This document shows positions 8,659 through 18,380 of a stretch of 64,000 bases of DNA, in pieces. Below the pieces are notes generated by a model. It saw only the letters and a list, made by a program, of their open reading frames with translations. It did not search any database and had not been told where the DNA came from. Numbering within the stretch: position 1 is the stretch's first letter; every line of letters starts with the position of its first letter. Where the stretch lies: the NCBI RefSeq assembly GCF_041321145.1, contig NZ_JBGGWA010000001.1, forward strand, positions 186,001-250,000, read 5' to 3'. The position numbers and the translations under genes are program-made. This DNA is from Paraburkholderia sp041321145 (GTDB taxonomy: Bacteria > Pseudomonadota > Gammaproteobacteria > Burkholderiales > Burkholderiaceae).

Positions 8659-9692
8659 GCTGCCTTCTCCAGGTTCTCGACGAACACGCCTTGCGCGAGC
8701 CGTCCTTCGCGCGCGATGCGTTTGCCCGCGGTGTAGTCGTTGATCAGATCGCACGGTGTGTAGTTGCGTTCGAGTTCGAACAGTTCGTCCGCACTGAGCT
8801 TCGTGCCGAGTGCCGCCAACGCGCTATCGAACTGCGCCGGCGTATCCGCGCCGACCAGCATGCTCGCCACGCCGCCGTGATTGAGCACCCACGCTTGCGC
8901 AATCTGCGCCGCCGATACGCCACGCCGCGCCGCCACGCGCGCCACCGACGCAGCAATCTCCCGCGACGCCGTATCGCCGTACATTTGCGCGGTGAAGAAA
9001 TCGGTCTGGTTGCGCGTCGAATTCGGATCGCAAGTCAGCAGCCCGCGCGCCAACGGACTGAACACGGAAACGCCGACGCCCTGATCCTGGCAGTACGGAA
9101 TCATTTCGCGCTCTTCCTCGCGGTAAGCGAGATTGAGTTGCAACTGCATGTTGATCGGCTTGTGCCAGCCGTTGCGCTCGCAGACTTGCATGATCTTGGC
9201 GAACTGCCACGTGTACATCGTCGATACACCGATATAGCGAGCCTTACCCGCGCACACGATATCGTGAAGCGCACCCATCGTCTCTTCGACCGGCGTGTTC
9301 ACGTCGAAGAAATGCAGCATGTAGATGTCGACGTAATCCATACCCAGGCGTGCGAGCGATGCGTCGATGCCATCCATGATGTGTTTGCGCGAATGACCGC
9401 CGGCGTTCTGATACGCGCCCATGTCGTAGCCGACCTTGGTCGTCACGACGATTTCCTCGCGGCGCGCAATGCGCTTCAAAATGCGGCCCACCACTTCTTC
9501 ACCCACACCGGTCGAATAGAAATCGGCAAGATCGATGAAATTGACGCCGGCTTCCAGCGCGTGGCGCACGATCGGCTCGCTTTGCGCTTCGTCGAAGATC
9601 CATGGCTTCCATTGCGGCGTGCCCATGTTCATCGTGCCGAGGCACAGACGCGAAACCTTCAGGCCCGAGTGGCCGAGGCGAATGTATTCCAT
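8655..9692 (-). CDS. Aldo/keto reductase
   Basis: NADPH-type aldo/keto reductase, 345 residues. TIM-barrel AKR signatures are visible: strand 1 RLGHSGLKVSRLCLGTMNMG, tetrad residues Asp and Tyr in IDLADFYSTG, Lys in VVTTKVG, His in YMLHFFD, and the cofactor part near FSPLARGLLT. The start has GGAAGGAGA upstream. It lies between the fae homologue (81 bp) and the aldehyde dehydrogenase (4-bp overlap), so it acts in the same pathway, likely interconverting an aldehyde and alcohol. Physiological substrate unknown. Confidence 0.92.
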   Translation of the reverse strand: MEYIRLGHSGLKVSRLCLGTMNMGTPQWKPWIFDEAQSEPIVRHALEAGVNFIDLADFYSTGVGEEVVGRILKRIARREEIVVTTKVGYDMGAYQNAGGHSRKHIMDGIDASLARLGMDYVDIYMLHFFDVNTPVEETMGALHDIVCAGKARYIGVSTMYTWQFAKIMQVCERNGWHKPINMQLQLNLAYREEEREMIPYCQDQGVGVSVFSPLARGLLTCDPNSTRNQTDFFTAQMYGDTASREIAASVARVAARRGVSAAQIAQAWVLNHGGVASMLVGADTPAQFDSALAALGTKLSADELFELERNYTPCDLINDYTAGKRIAREGRLAQGVFVENLEKAA

Positions 9693-9773
9693 AGTGCTGT
9701 CTCCTTCCTGATCGCATCCAGTTGCGTAAGCGGTTGCGTCGGCGGCGCGGCGCGCGCACCGCGTTGCGCGTGA

Positions 9774-10298
9774 TTAACGTTGCTTCGGGGTGTAAAACGG
9801 ATTCGATACGTCGCGCGCCGCGGCGAACACTTCGTCGCGATGCGGCAGGCCTTTCATCGCCGCGAGGATCGCGTTCTTGCATGCGCGGTAGTTGTTCTCG
9901 AACACGGCGTCGAGATCGTCGGTGCCCGGGTTGACCCAGTTCGCGGACACCACGACCCAATCGTTTTCCGCTTCGGGAGGCAGGGTGCCGTTCTCCAGCG
10001 ACTCGGCCACAGCCCTGGCGATGCCGGCCTGCGAAGCGCCCCACGTTGCGTTGCCATGGAAGTCGCTGCCGATCTGCGCCTTGTTCACGTAGAGCGTCAG
10101 CGGCTTCGTCGGCACGCCCGGCCGTGCGATCACGACAAACGGCGCATGCCCCGCGGAGGGGGTCGCAAGTGCGGTAGCGAAAGCCTGACCCGCAGGCCCG
10201 TTGCGCGGGCCGACCAGTACGTTGATATGCGCGAGATTGACGCCGGGGCTTTCGAATCCTTCGCCGATAAAGAGTTGTTTGTCCGTCGATACGCTCAT
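9774..10298 (-). CDS. fae: Formaldehyde-activating enzyme (Fae) family protein
   Basis: Fae condenses formaldehyde with tetrahydromethanopterin; homologues occur in methylotrophs and some Burkholderiaceae. The 174-residue protein shows GEGFESPGVNLAHINVLVG, where the His of LAHI matches the active-site His of Fae, the PAGQAFATAL block, KPLTLYVNK and a NPFYTPKQ-like tail. Start at 10298 is chosen by homology (MSVSTDKQ) with GGAAAG upstream; the reading frame extends further upstream but with an Arg/Ser-rich stretch unlike coding sequence. First gene of a four-gene unit with reductase, dehydrogenase and MFS genes. It could be a Fae-like paralogue with another carbonyl substrate rather than true Fae. 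Confidence 0.88.
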   Translation of the reverse strand: MSVSTDKQLFIGEGFESPGVNLAHINVLVGPRNGPAGQAFATALATPSAGHAPFVVIARPGVPTKPLTLYVNKAQIGSDFHGNATWGASQAGIARAVAESLENGTLPPEAENDWVVVSANWVNPGTDDLDAVFENNYRACKNAILAAMKGLPHRDEVFAAARDVSNPFYTPKQR

Positions 10299-10443
10299 GG
10301 TCTTTCCGTCGAGGTTGAGTGGATGACCGATTGTGCTGTTCGGTCTTTGCGACCATGTATCGATGAGTTTTGATCCGGGGTATGAGGCGATCTCATCTCC
10401 GGGTTTGCCCCGTGCGCACCGAGCGGCGCACACGGACGAGCGC

Positions 10444-10813
10444 AAAGGTGAGCGTTTTCGGGAGTCGCGCTGGGGACACTCAAATCGCGGCGAAAGGTGA
10501 ACGCATCGAAGGTCGCCCACGCACCTGCAGTGCGAAGTCCAGCCGCGAGCCAAGGTCCACGGAAAAGCCAGCGAGAGAATCAAACGACGACGTACGCAAA
10601 TCGTGCGCATAGCCTGGGAACGCCCACCAGCAAAGGTTAGCGCGGATTTCGGGGAAGGTTGTTCAGCCGCGACGGGCTGTAGAGGGAATCGCACCGCGAG
10701 GTGCGTCATGCGACAAAACCAGGCTCACCGAATGAATGAAGCCTGCCGCAGCACGCTCGGAAAAGCGCACCGTCCGCGCTGCCAACTCACGCGAAAGGTG
10801 AGCGTTTTCGGGA
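10444..10813 (+). repeat. Distal iteron pair near 10.6 kb
   Basis: Two copies of the origin 20-mer, both AAAGGTGAGCGTTTTCGGGA, at 10444-10463 and 10794-10813, 350 bp apart, same orientation. Weaker relatives are seen at about 10493 and 10632. They fill the 605-bp gap between fae and the H-NS-like gene, in which I see no credible gene. They match the repeats of the replication origin 50 kb away. Confidence 0.85.
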
Positions 10814-10903
10814 CCCCGTCAGCGGTGCGAGAAAAGCGGGGCACGGCTTCACTTTAGAGAGATGCGGCGCCTTGACGAGCGAAAACGCGATGCACTGCGG
10901 GCT

Positions 10904-11194
10904 TCAGACTTCGATCAGAAAACGCTCGCGCTTTTTGCCTGCGAGCCAGCCGGGCGAGCGGCCACGGCCGCTCCACGTCTCGCCGGTTTTCGGGTTGCGG
11001 TATTTGGCGACCGATGCCGCTTTGCGTACCGCGGTACGCCTTGTGGTAAAACCCAGCTCTTCCGCAGTCAGGTCGTATTCGGCGATCTTCTGCTTGATCT
11101 CGGCGATCGCCTGCGCGATTTCTTTCTCCCGCGCTACCGCAACTTCCTTGTGGAGCTTTTCGAGTTGGGCAGTCAACTGCTTGTACGAAGGCAT
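10904..11194 (-). CDS. H-NS family histone-like protein
   Basis: Nucleoid-associated DNA-binding protein of 96 residues. The N-terminal half is a charged coiled coil (LEKLHKEVAVAREKEIAQAI) for oligomerisation; the C-terminal half carries the H-NS DNA-binding core YRNPKTGETWSGRGRSPGWL. The start at MPSYKQL is chosen over an upstream extension because the family begins here and GGAG lies upstream. Such proteins silence A+T-rich acquired DNA. Transcribed alone; origin-type 20-mers lie just beyond its 3' end. Confidence 0.93.
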   Translation of the reverse strand: MPSYKQLTAQLEKLHKEVAVAREKEIAQAIAEIKQKIAEYDLTAEELGFTTRRTAVRKAASVAKYRNPKTGETWSGRGRSPGWLAGKKRERFLIEV

Positions 11195-11368
11195 GGCGGG
11201 TGCTCCAATCTGTTTGACGAACTGCATGCAGTGCGGACGCCTTGGAGGAAGTCTCCTTGAACGGACACTATCAGACGAATAAAGTGCCGGATAGAGCGGC
11301 CTGCCCAATGCGGTCCGCAATCGGCCGCGCATTCGAGGCGGCCCGCTCAACTGCCATGGCCAACGCCC

Positions 11369-12568
11369 TCAATCGTCAATTGCATCGTACACGCGGCGTT
11401 CGAAATCGACCGACATCGGGAATGGTTCGACGGCACGCCGCTGGATCAGCATGAGACCGATCAGGTCCTCCAGCGGATCGGCGAACCAGCTTGTGCCGAA
11501 CGCGCCCGGCCAGCCGAACGAACCCACTGAACGGTAGCCGAGCGGCAACTGCTGCGCGGGATCGTCGACGATGGACAAGCCGAGGCCAAAGCCCTGTCCC
11601 GCCCATAGCACATGGCCGAACGCCGGCACGCGGCGCTGGTCGCGGGTGAGAAAATTCGAGCGCATCAGATCGACCGAGCGATGCGACAACAAACGTGTCG
11701 AACCGACACGGCCACGCCCGAGCAGCAGTTGCGCAAACTGCAGATAGTCTTGCGCCGTCGAGACAAGGCCGCCGCCGCCGCTCTGAAAGCGGTCGGGATT
11801 CGCCCAGCGGCTCGACGACGGATGATCCTCGACTATGCGCCGCCGTGTGTCCGGCTCGACGCCGTATGCCGTCGCGAGACGCTCGAGTTGCGCGTCGGGC
11901 ACCCAGAAAGCGGTGTCGCGCATGCCGAGCGGTTCGAAAATCCGTGTCCGGAAGAACTCGCCGAGCCGCATGCCGCTAACGCGCTCGATCAGCACGCCGA
12001 GCACATCCGTCGCGATGCCGTAATGCCAGCGCGAGCCGGGCTGAAACATCAACGGCAGGGCCGCTATCCGACTCAGCCACGCGCTGGCATCCCCACGCGC
12101 TTCAATGCCGTTGAAGGCAGCCGCGTAAGCCTCGGCCAACGGACCGGCGGCGGTGAAGTGATAAGCAAAGCCAGCCCGATGCGTGAGCAGATCGAGCACG
12201 GTTAGCGGCGCTTTGAGCGGATCGGTTTCGTCTAGCGGGCCCGCGGGGTCGCGCAGCACGGATAGCGCAGCCAGCTCCGGCAGCCACAATGAGATCGGCG
12301 TATCGAGCGCGAGCCGATCCTCTTCGATCAGCATCAGGATTGCCGCACTCGTAACCGGTTTGGTCATCGACGCGATGCGAAACAGGGTGTCGCGCTCCAT
12401 GGGCAACTGCGCGGCTTCGTCGCGCAAGCCGAGCGGCTCGAAATAGCCGATTGCACCGCGCCGCCAGACCAGCGAAACGACACCGGCCACCTCGCCGCGT
12501 TCCACATAGCCTTGCATGGCGTTCGTCAGCGCCGTCAGCCGAGCCGCTGAAAGTCCTGCTGGTTGCAT
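11369..12568 (-). CDS. Serine hydrolase, class C beta-lactamase/esterase VIII family
   Basis: About 399 residues of the beta-lactamase-related serine hydrolase fold. The nucleophile motif S-x-x-K is SMTK in DTLFRIASMTKPVTSAA; the second motif Tyr is in WHYGIATDVLG, as in family VIII esterases; LLTHRAGFAYHF is the conserved loop after helix 5. No signal peptide, so it is cytoplasmic, more like an EstB-type esterase than a periplasmic beta-lactamase. AGGAAAA precedes the ATG. Monocistronic; substrate unknown. Confidence 0.88.
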   Translation of the reverse strand: MQPAGLSAARLTALTNAMQGYVERGEVAGVVSLVWRRGAIGYFEPLGLRDEAAQLPMERDTLFRIASMTKPVTSAAILMLIEEDRLALDTPISLWLPELAALSVLRDPAGPLDETDPLKAPLTVLDLLTHRAGFAYHFTAAGPLAEAYAAAFNGIEARGDASAWLSRIAALPLMFQPGSRWHYGIATDVLGVLIERVSGMRLGEFFRTRIFEPLGMRDTAFWVPDAQLERLATAYGVEPDTRRRIVEDHPSSSRWANPDRFQSGGGGLVSTAQDYLQFAQLLLGRGRVGSTRLLSHRSVDLMRSNFLTRDQRRVPAFGHVLWAGQGFGLGLSIVDDPAQQLPLGYRSVGSFGWPGAFGTSWFADPLEDLIGLMLIQRRAVEPFPMSVDFERRVYDAIDD

Positions 12569-12697
12569 ATTTTTCCTAAGTCCGTGGATAAGCGCCTGCG
12601 GCCAGCACCGCCTCGCCCTGTGCGTTACGTTCCGTCACTTTCACAGATAACGTTACCGGAACAGACGGTACAGGCCGCCATCCACCGCCGCGCGGGC

Positions 12698-12901
12698 TCA
12701 CGCTTTTTTCCGCGCCTCCAGCGCCGAAAGTGCCGCATTGAGCCGTCTGACGCGGCTAGCCTGGGCCGGCACGAGCGTTGCCCCGGACACCGAATCGATC
12801 CGATTACGCCAATATGACAAGGGGATACGATCTTCAGCGGAAATATGCGTGATTACATGTTCAAGATGAACGATATCTTTTTCGAGTTGTTGGTGATTCA
12901 T
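12698..12901 (-). CDS. Small hypothetical protein (67 aa)
   Basis: A 67-residue charged, largely helical protein (begins MNHQQLEKDIVHLEHVI, ends SALEARKKA) with a reasonable GGGGAAAG before the ATG and codon use like its neighbours. No family recognised with certainty. The first third could form a short coiled coil. It stands alone between the serine hydrolase and a gene-poor stretch. Confidence 0.5.
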   Translation of the reverse strand: MNHQQLEKDIVHLEHVITHISAEDRIPLSYWRNRIDSVSGATLVPAQASRVRRLNAALSALEARKKA

Positions 12902-13399
12902 TGCTTTCCCCGGAATGATTCATTGGACTCGATCGTGTAGCATGAAGCGTGCCGCAGGATTTTCGTCGCGTTGGTCGAACGGCAAATTTTTCTTGTGCAT
13001 GGGTTCAGTCGATCGGAATCGGCAAAACCTGCGTGAAGCTTTAAGTGCGAACCGGTCAGATGAGGATACTGCGGCGAATTCTGGCGTTCCGTTAGGTGCC
13101 GCACCGAATCGCTCCGTTGACAAAAGCCTGCGCCATTTGCTGAAGCGGATAAGAAGAGAAATCAATCTTAAGTAATGCGTTAAAAATTCATTACGCATCA
13201 CAACCCGCCGCACAGGCGCATTAGAAGCAGGTATTGATGACGAGCATGTGCTTATGCGAGATCGGCTCGCCGAATGGCTGAGTTTGCGAGGCAAGCGATA
13301 TTTACGCCGGAAAGCAAAAAGGCCGCCATCGCAGCTGGTCGTCGGCGGGCTAAAGGAAGGGACGTGTCATGACGACGCCAGCCGTCGGCCGGCGCCGGG
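12902..13399. other. Gene-poor 500-bp stretch
   Basis: Lower G+C than its surroundings, with runs such as an AAAAATTCATTACGC segment near 13180. Short open frames on both strands lack ribosome-binding sites and family features. No RNA gene, repeat or convincing terminator seen. Confidence 0.5.
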
Positions 13400-13660
13400 T
13401 CATTTCGCCTGGCAGGCGTAAATCAGGCTGAGCGTGCCGTTGCCGCTTGACTGGCGCACGACATCGAAAGCGCCGCCGCAACTTGCACGCGCTTGTTGCA
13501 CGCAGGAGTCGGAGCCGGCCGGACATTGAACCAGCGTAGTCGGGCGACCGTCCGACAGAAACAGCGGTGCGCTACTGCTGCAACCGCACAGCATGGCGAT
13601 CGCGGGAAGCCCCAGCGCGGCATAGGCTCGGCGCGTGAACGAAGAGAGACAACGTTTCAT
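13400..13660 (-). CDS. Small lipoprotein
   Basis: 86-residue precursor with a type II signal peptide: basic start, hydrophobic ALGLPAIAML and lipobox LCGC, so it is lipid-anchored after Cys 26. The mature part has three further cysteines (VQCPAGSDSC, ASCGGAFDVV, IYACQAK), possibly forming disulfides in the periplasm. Resembles small uncharacterised lipoproteins of Burkholderiaceae; function unknown. Confidence 0.75.
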   Translation of the reverse strand: MKRCLSSFTRRAYAALGLPAIAMLCGCSSSAPLFLSDGRPTTLVQCPAGSDSCVQQARASCGGAFDVVRQSSGNGTLSLIYACQAK

Positions 13661-13769
13661 TTGAAACCCCGATGACGTCTTGTTTTTCGATCACGCAATT
13701 GTGCCATGTGGCAATTACGCTGCGTCGCTCGATGCCGCCGGACGGTGTCACACCTCGATGCCATATGCC

Positions 13770-14340
13770 GCGATCTTCGATATCGGATAAACGTTCGCGC
13801 AATGCCGGCGCGTGGATCGTCAGCACATTCTGGCGATAGAACAGGTCCGCGCGAAAGCGTCCGGCCGCGACCAGCGCCGCCAGATCGGCCGAGGTCGCGG
13901 CAATGATCCGCACGTCCGCCCTCACGATCCGGTTCAAGCCGAGCGGCTCGAACTCCTTGTCCTGCAACACGCGCAGCAACTTGCCCTGCAACGGCAGCGG
14001 CATATCGCCGATTTCGTCGAGAAGCAGCGTGCCGCCGTTCGCGAGCTCGAACTTGCCGACGCGTCCCTTACGGTCGGCACCGGTATATGCGCCGGGCGCC
14101 GCGCCGAAGAACTCGACTTCGAGCAAGGTATCGGGAATCGCCGCGACGTTGACGGTGACGAGCGGCTGAGTCGCCCGCGCCGACCGGCCGCGAATGGCAT
14201 GCGCAAGCAGTTCCTTGCCCGTGCCGGTTTCGCCGAGCAACAGCACTGGCGATCCGAGCGGCGCGGCGCGCCTGGCGCTTCACTTCGAGACTGGCCGCGC
14301 TCGTGCCGACGAAACTGCCGAACGTGTATTTGGCGCGCCT
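13770..14340 (-). pseudogene. Remnant of sigma-54-dependent activator (AAA+ domain)
   Basis: Encodes only the central part of a bacterial enhancer-binding protein: linker KYTFGSFVGTSAASLEVKRQ, Walker A GETGTGKE, the sigma-54 contact loop as GAYTGA, Walker B GGTLLLDEIGDMP, and sensor-region RADVRIIAATSADL up to LRERLSDI. The linker and the Walker A part are in different frames, with a one-base shift inside a CGCGCCGCG run near 14265. The N-terminal sensor domain and the C-terminal half of the AAA+ domain with the HTH are absent. Not functional. Confidence 0.85.
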
Positions 14341-14364
14341 CGCCTGCGCGAGCGACTGACGGCG

Positions 14365-14778
14365 TCGGAATATGGCTTCGGCGGTGTGATCGCGGCGTTG
14401 CCGGGCTTTCTGGTGGTCAGCGGTGCGTTGAAGAGCATTCCGAATCCGCTCGTCAATGCCGCTGTTTCGGTGAGCTCGCTGGCGGGTATCACGGGTTCGG
14501 CGCCGGGCGGCATGAGCATCGCGCTCGCGGCCATGTCCGACACCTTCATCAAGGGCGCTGAAGCCGCGCATATCCCGATGGAAGTGCTGCACCGGGTCGT
14601 CGCGATGGCGAGCGGCGGCATGGACACGCTGCCGCACAACGGCGCCGTGATCACGCTACTGGCGGTGACGGGTTTGACGCACCGTCAGTCGTACCGCGAT
14701 ATCTTCGCGGTGACGGTCATCAAGACGCTGGCAGTTTTCTTTGTGATCGCGGTTTATTACGCGACGGGACTGGTTTAA
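14365..14778 (+). pseudogene. 3' remnant of GntP-family gluconate-type permease
   Basis: Codes for about the last 135 residues of a GntP-type transporter: GGVIAALPGFLVVSGALKS, the ITGSAPGGMSIAL block, HRVVAMASGGMDTLPHNGAV and a last hydrophobic helix ending YYATGLV. The first two thirds of the protein are missing and no start with a ribosome-binding site exists. It abuts head to head with the sigma-54 activator remnant, so a deletion seems to have removed the middle of a divergent regulator-permease pair. Confidence 0.85.
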
Positions 14779-14846
14779 CTTTACTGCTCTGATTTGATAC
14801 CCTGCGGCGGAAACGGCTGTCCCGGCCTCAATAGCCGCCGCACGCG

Positions 14847-17800
14847 TCACTGCATCGACGCTTCGTCCAGCCCGAAGTGATCGCATACCGCCTCATGCAG
14901 CGAGATCGCGCGTTCGTCCATTTCGGTCGTCCAATTTTCGCTGTTCTCACATAGCCGCTGCAGTTCACGGCATTGCTGCGCGAACTGCCGCTCCTGCACG
15001 ACGAGGAACGCGCCGCCGGCGCTATGCGCCCAGCCGCCCAATGCCTCCCGGTCTTCCTGCTCGACAATCGCCTGCAGCCTTGGCAGATCGTTTTGCAAGT
15101 GCTCTTTCAGCATGGCCGTGTAACGCGTTTTGTCGTCCGCGCTGAGCGCGTTGGCCGGATCGGCGGCGGCGGTGGCGCCGGCCACGGTCGGGGTCGTCGG
15201 CGCCACCACCGCTGCTTCCGCTACCGTTGATGTCACGGCCTGCGACCTCACCGACGTCACCGCGAGCAACGCCGCCTCCAACTCGCCCAACGAAGCCGGC
15301 TTCGCGACATAGCCGGTAAAGCCGCGCTCGCGCCAGCCTTCCTGCTGCTGGTTGTCGGTGACCGCGCTAAAGGCCAGCACCGGCACGTCCGCATGCGCCT
15401 TGCGCAACGCCGCGAGCAATCCGTAACCATCCATGACCGGCATGTGGATATCGCTCAGCACCACCTCGAAGTGCCCCTGTTCGAACGCTGCCAGCGCCTG
15501 CCGACCGTCGCCGGCGACCGTCGGCAGACAGCCGAGCGCGTCGAGCTGCTCGACGATCAAGGTCTGGATCAGCGGATTGTCTTCCGCGACCAGAACCGTC
15601 AGACCGTGCAGCGCCGGATTGACCGCCGGCTGGAACGCCACGGCGGAGTCGCCGGGCAACGCCGCCACACGGCCTGCGCCGTCCGCGTCCCCCACCGATT
15701 GATCGACAGCCGACAAAATCGCCGTGCGGCTGAATTCACTGGCTTCGATCACGCCGTCGGCGCGCACAGCCGGCCGATACGGTCCGGTTCGCGTGATCCA
15801 CACCACGCCGACCGGATGCACCACGCGCAACGCCGCGATGGCGTCGAGGTCGTACTCGCCGGTCACCACCATCACATCGGGCCGGTTCACTCGCAGCCAC
15901 GCTTGTGCGCTGCGCATCGACGTCAGCGTTTGCATCGTCCATCCCGCGCGGTGGAACCAACGCTCAAGCATCTGCCCCGACTCACGCTCCTGACACAGCA
16001 CGAGCCCATTGCCTCGGCGCACCGGTTCCACAGCGGGCGCACGCAATTCATCGGGTGGCGGTGCAAGCGGTATCGAGACGCTAAACGCACTCCCCACGCC
16101 AAGCACGCTCTCGACCGAAATATGTCCACCCATCAGTTCGCACAGCCGCGCGCAGATCGACAGGCCGAGTCCGGTGCCGCCGTAGCGGCTCGAAGTACTT
16201 GCCTCGCCCTGTTCGAAAGGATTGAAGATGCGCGCCACCAGCGCCTGATCCATGCCGATTCCTGAATCGCAGACCCGGAAAGTCAGCATCGGGCGGCCCT
16301 GCAAGTCGTCCTGCACGTCCCCGCTCAGCGTGATCTTGCCGCACGAGGTGAATTTGAATGCGTTGCTCAACAGGTTGTTGACGATCTGCGCGATGCGCGT
16401 GCGATCGCCGCGCAACACCTGGTCGAGCGTCGGCGACAGATGCGAATAAAAGCGGATCGCGCGATCCGCCGTCATTGGTGCGTAGGAGAGCGCGATGTTT
16501 TCGAAGTCGTCGATCGGACGGAACGATTCGGTCGAGAGCTTCATCTCGCCGGCATCGATCTTCGAAAAATCGAGAATGTCATTGACGATACGGCGCAACG
16601 CGTCGGCCGCCACGCCCAGCGCGCCAAGCCGTTGCGTGTGTGCTTCAAGCCCCGGAGTACGCGCGAACAGTTCGAGGTTGCCGAGCAACGCGTTTAACGG
16701 CGTGCGGATTTCGTGGCTCATCGACGCGAAGAAATTCGAGCGCGCCCGCATCATGGTTTCCGAACTCTGCTGCGCAAGCCGCAGGTGCTGTTCGAGCGCA
16801 TGCTGCGTGGTCACATCGAGAATCGCGCAGAACAGCACGTCCTCGTCGGCATAACGCGCGGGAGCGTAAGTAAACTGCAGAAACTGGACGGGCGCCGCGT
16901 CGCTTCCGTCAGGTTGCGACAGGGGTTGCAATTGCTGCGATTGCTGTGCGTGCGTGGGAAGCGGCTGCGCGGGTGCGACGAAAGCCGCGACTTTCGCAAA
17001 CGCCGCGACCGAGGGCTTATCCGGCGCATTGGCCCGGAACTCGCCGACGATGTGCGACGGCAAACGGTTACTACCCGGTTCGATATGCAGCAGCGACTCG
17101 GCTAACGCATTGGCCGTGGTGATCGAATAATCGCGTTGCCGGACGATGCACAAGCCGATCGGCGTCGCGCTGACAAGAATGTGATTGAGGGTTTCGCTTT
17201 CCAGCGCGCGCGACGTTTCCGCGAACGTCTTGTGCAACAAACGCAGTCCCCATAAGCGGGCTGTCAACGCTATGGACAACAGTACCAGGAAGGCAAGGCC
17301 GGCGAGGGTCGCCAGTTGCCAGCGTAGCGCCGCGACCAACGCAGGCCAGGAAAGAAAACCCACCAGCGAGCCAAAGTTCGGTGCGAGCGGCTCGACCAGC
17401 ACGGCGCCATAACGGGTGTAGCGATACCCGTCAGACGGCATACTCGCCGCAGCGTCGCGCAGCATGTGCGCCGTGCGTGCGTCGACCGGCGGCGAGGACA
17501 CGATCATGCGGCGGTCCGCGGTCAGGAGCAGCAGCGTTCCTTCGGCTGCAGGCCGGGTGAAATACTCGGGCAGCGTGCTGATGGGGATACTCGTCGTGAT
17601 GAGCGTGGTCGGCGTATCGCCGATGTAGTAGGCGCTCACCGCGGTGATCACCGGAACGCCTTGCAGCGGCTCGCGGTAAGGGCCGAGCCAGATGCGTTCG
17701 CCTTTGCCGGGCACGCGCTTGCCGGTTTGGGCCTGAAGTTGCTGCTCGATGGCATCGCGCAGCGTGGCTATCTTTGAAGCCCGCAGTGGGAGCGCCACGG

Positions 17801-18380
17801 TGCCGGATGCTTCGGCCGGTGCTTCGGCTGGCGGCAGGATCACCGCGTAGTCTTCGTTCAGCCCGACCAGCATCGCACGCTGTCGCAGGGCAAAGGCCTG
17901 CCCTGTCGCCAGCGTCGACACCCCTGTCTGGTATAGGCGCCAGAGTTTCGTATTCAACTGTGGTCCCCACGCCGCTCGCGTCGCGTCGCCGACGAGCAGA
18001 TCGATGCGCGCACCGGCCCGCTCCACCAGACTGCGCGCCACGCCCGTTTGCCGGACCGATTCTTCGATGCCCGCAGGCAGGGGCAGCACGCCTTCGAAAT
18101 CGTTGTAATAAGCGAGTGTCAGTTCGGCACGGCGCAAGAACGCGTCCTCGCGGTGCAGCAGCGCGGTGATATCGGCGGCATTCTGCGTGGCGAAGGCGCG
18201 GCGGTAGTCGAGTTGCCTCGACGCGGCGAGGACCGCTAGCAGCAGCGTGAATACCACCACGATCAGCATCAGCGATCCGATCGTCACGAGATACAAGCGC
18301 TGTTGCCGCTTCGCGCTTTGCGCGAGCGAAGCGAACGCGTGGGCCAGTGACTCCTGAGTACGGTCGAGGATTTTCTGCAT
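14847..18380 (-). CDS. Hybrid sensor histidine kinase with receiver and Hpt domains (BvgS/EvgS-like)
   Basis: A 1177-residue multi-domain phosphorelay kinase in the inner membrane. In order: TM helix at about 30-55, a periplasmic sensing region to about 340, a second TM segment (LATLAGLAFLVLLSIAL), a PAS-like region, HisKA with His near residue 556 (ASMSHEIRTPLNALL), HATPase with GTGLGLSICARLCELMGG, a degenerate receiver-like segment, a receiver with phospho-acceptor Asp near 976 (VVLSDIHMPVMDGYG), and a C-terminal Hpt whose His is in WAHSAGGAF near 1118. The start at MQKILDR is chosen at the natural beginning before the first TM helix; a longer frame upstream looks non-coding. No response regulator gene is adjacent, so its partner is elsewhere. 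Confidence 0.92.
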   Translation of the reverse strand: MQKILDRTQESLAHAFASLAQSAKRQQRLYLVTIGSLMLIVVVFTLLLAVLAASRQLDYRRAFATQNAADITALLHREDAFLRRAELTLAYYNDFEGVLPLPAGIEESVRQTGVARSLVERAGARIDLLVGDATRAAWGPQLNTKLWRLYQTGVSTLATGQAFALRQRAMLVGLNEDYAVILPPAEAPAEASGTVALPLRASKIATLRDAIEQQLQAQTGKRVPGKGERIWLGPYREPLQGVPVITAVSAYYIGDTPTTLITTSIPISTLPEYFTRPAAEGTLLLLTADRRMIVSSPPVDARTAHMLRDAAASMPSDGYRYTRYGAVLVEPLAPNFGSLVGFLSWPALVAALRWQLATLAGLAFLVLLSIALTARLWGLRLLHKTFAETSRALESETLNHILVSATPIGLCIVRQRDYSITTANALAESLLHIEPGSNRLPSHIVGEFRANAPDKPSVAAFAKVAAFVAPAQPLPTHAQQSQQLQPLSQPDGSDAAPVQFLQFTYAPARYADEDVLFCAILDVTTQHALEQHLRLAQQSSETMMRARSNFFASMSHEIRTPLNALLGNLELFARTPGLEAHTQRLGALGVAADALRRIVNDILDFSKIDAGEMKLSTESFRPIDDFENIALSYAPMTADRAIRFYSHLSPTLDQVLRGDRTRIAQIVNNLLSNAFKFTSCGKITLSGDVQDDLQGRPMLTFRVCDSGIGMDQALVARIFNPFEQGEASTSSRYGGTGLGLSICARLCELMGGHISVESVLGVGSAFSVSIPLAPPPDELRAPAVEPVRRGNGLVLCQERESGQMLERWFHRAGWTMQTLTSMRSAQAWLRVNRPDVMVVTGEYDLDAIAALRVVHPVGVVWITRTGPYRPAVRADGVIEASEFSRTAILSAVDQSVGDADGAGRVAALPGDSAVAFQPAVNPALHGLTVLVAEDNPLIQTLIVEQLDALGCLPTVAGDGRQALAAFEQGHFEVVLSDIHMPVMDGYGLLAALRKAHADVPVLAFSAVTDNQQQEGWRERGFTGYVAKPASLGELEAALLAVTSVRSQAVTSTVAEAAVVAPTTPTVAGATAAADPANALSADDKTRYTAMLKEHLQNDLPRLQAIVEQEDREALGGWAHSAGGAFLVVQERQFAQQCRELQRLCENSENWTTEMDERAISLHEAVCDHFGLDEASMQ

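Noticed and set aside
12580..12592. DnaA box (TTATCCACG on the minus strand)
   Set aside because: Single copy, one mismatch, far from the origin array.
12915..13294. Open frames on both strands in the gene-poor stretch
   Set aside because: No ribosome-binding sites, no family resemblance, unusual composition.
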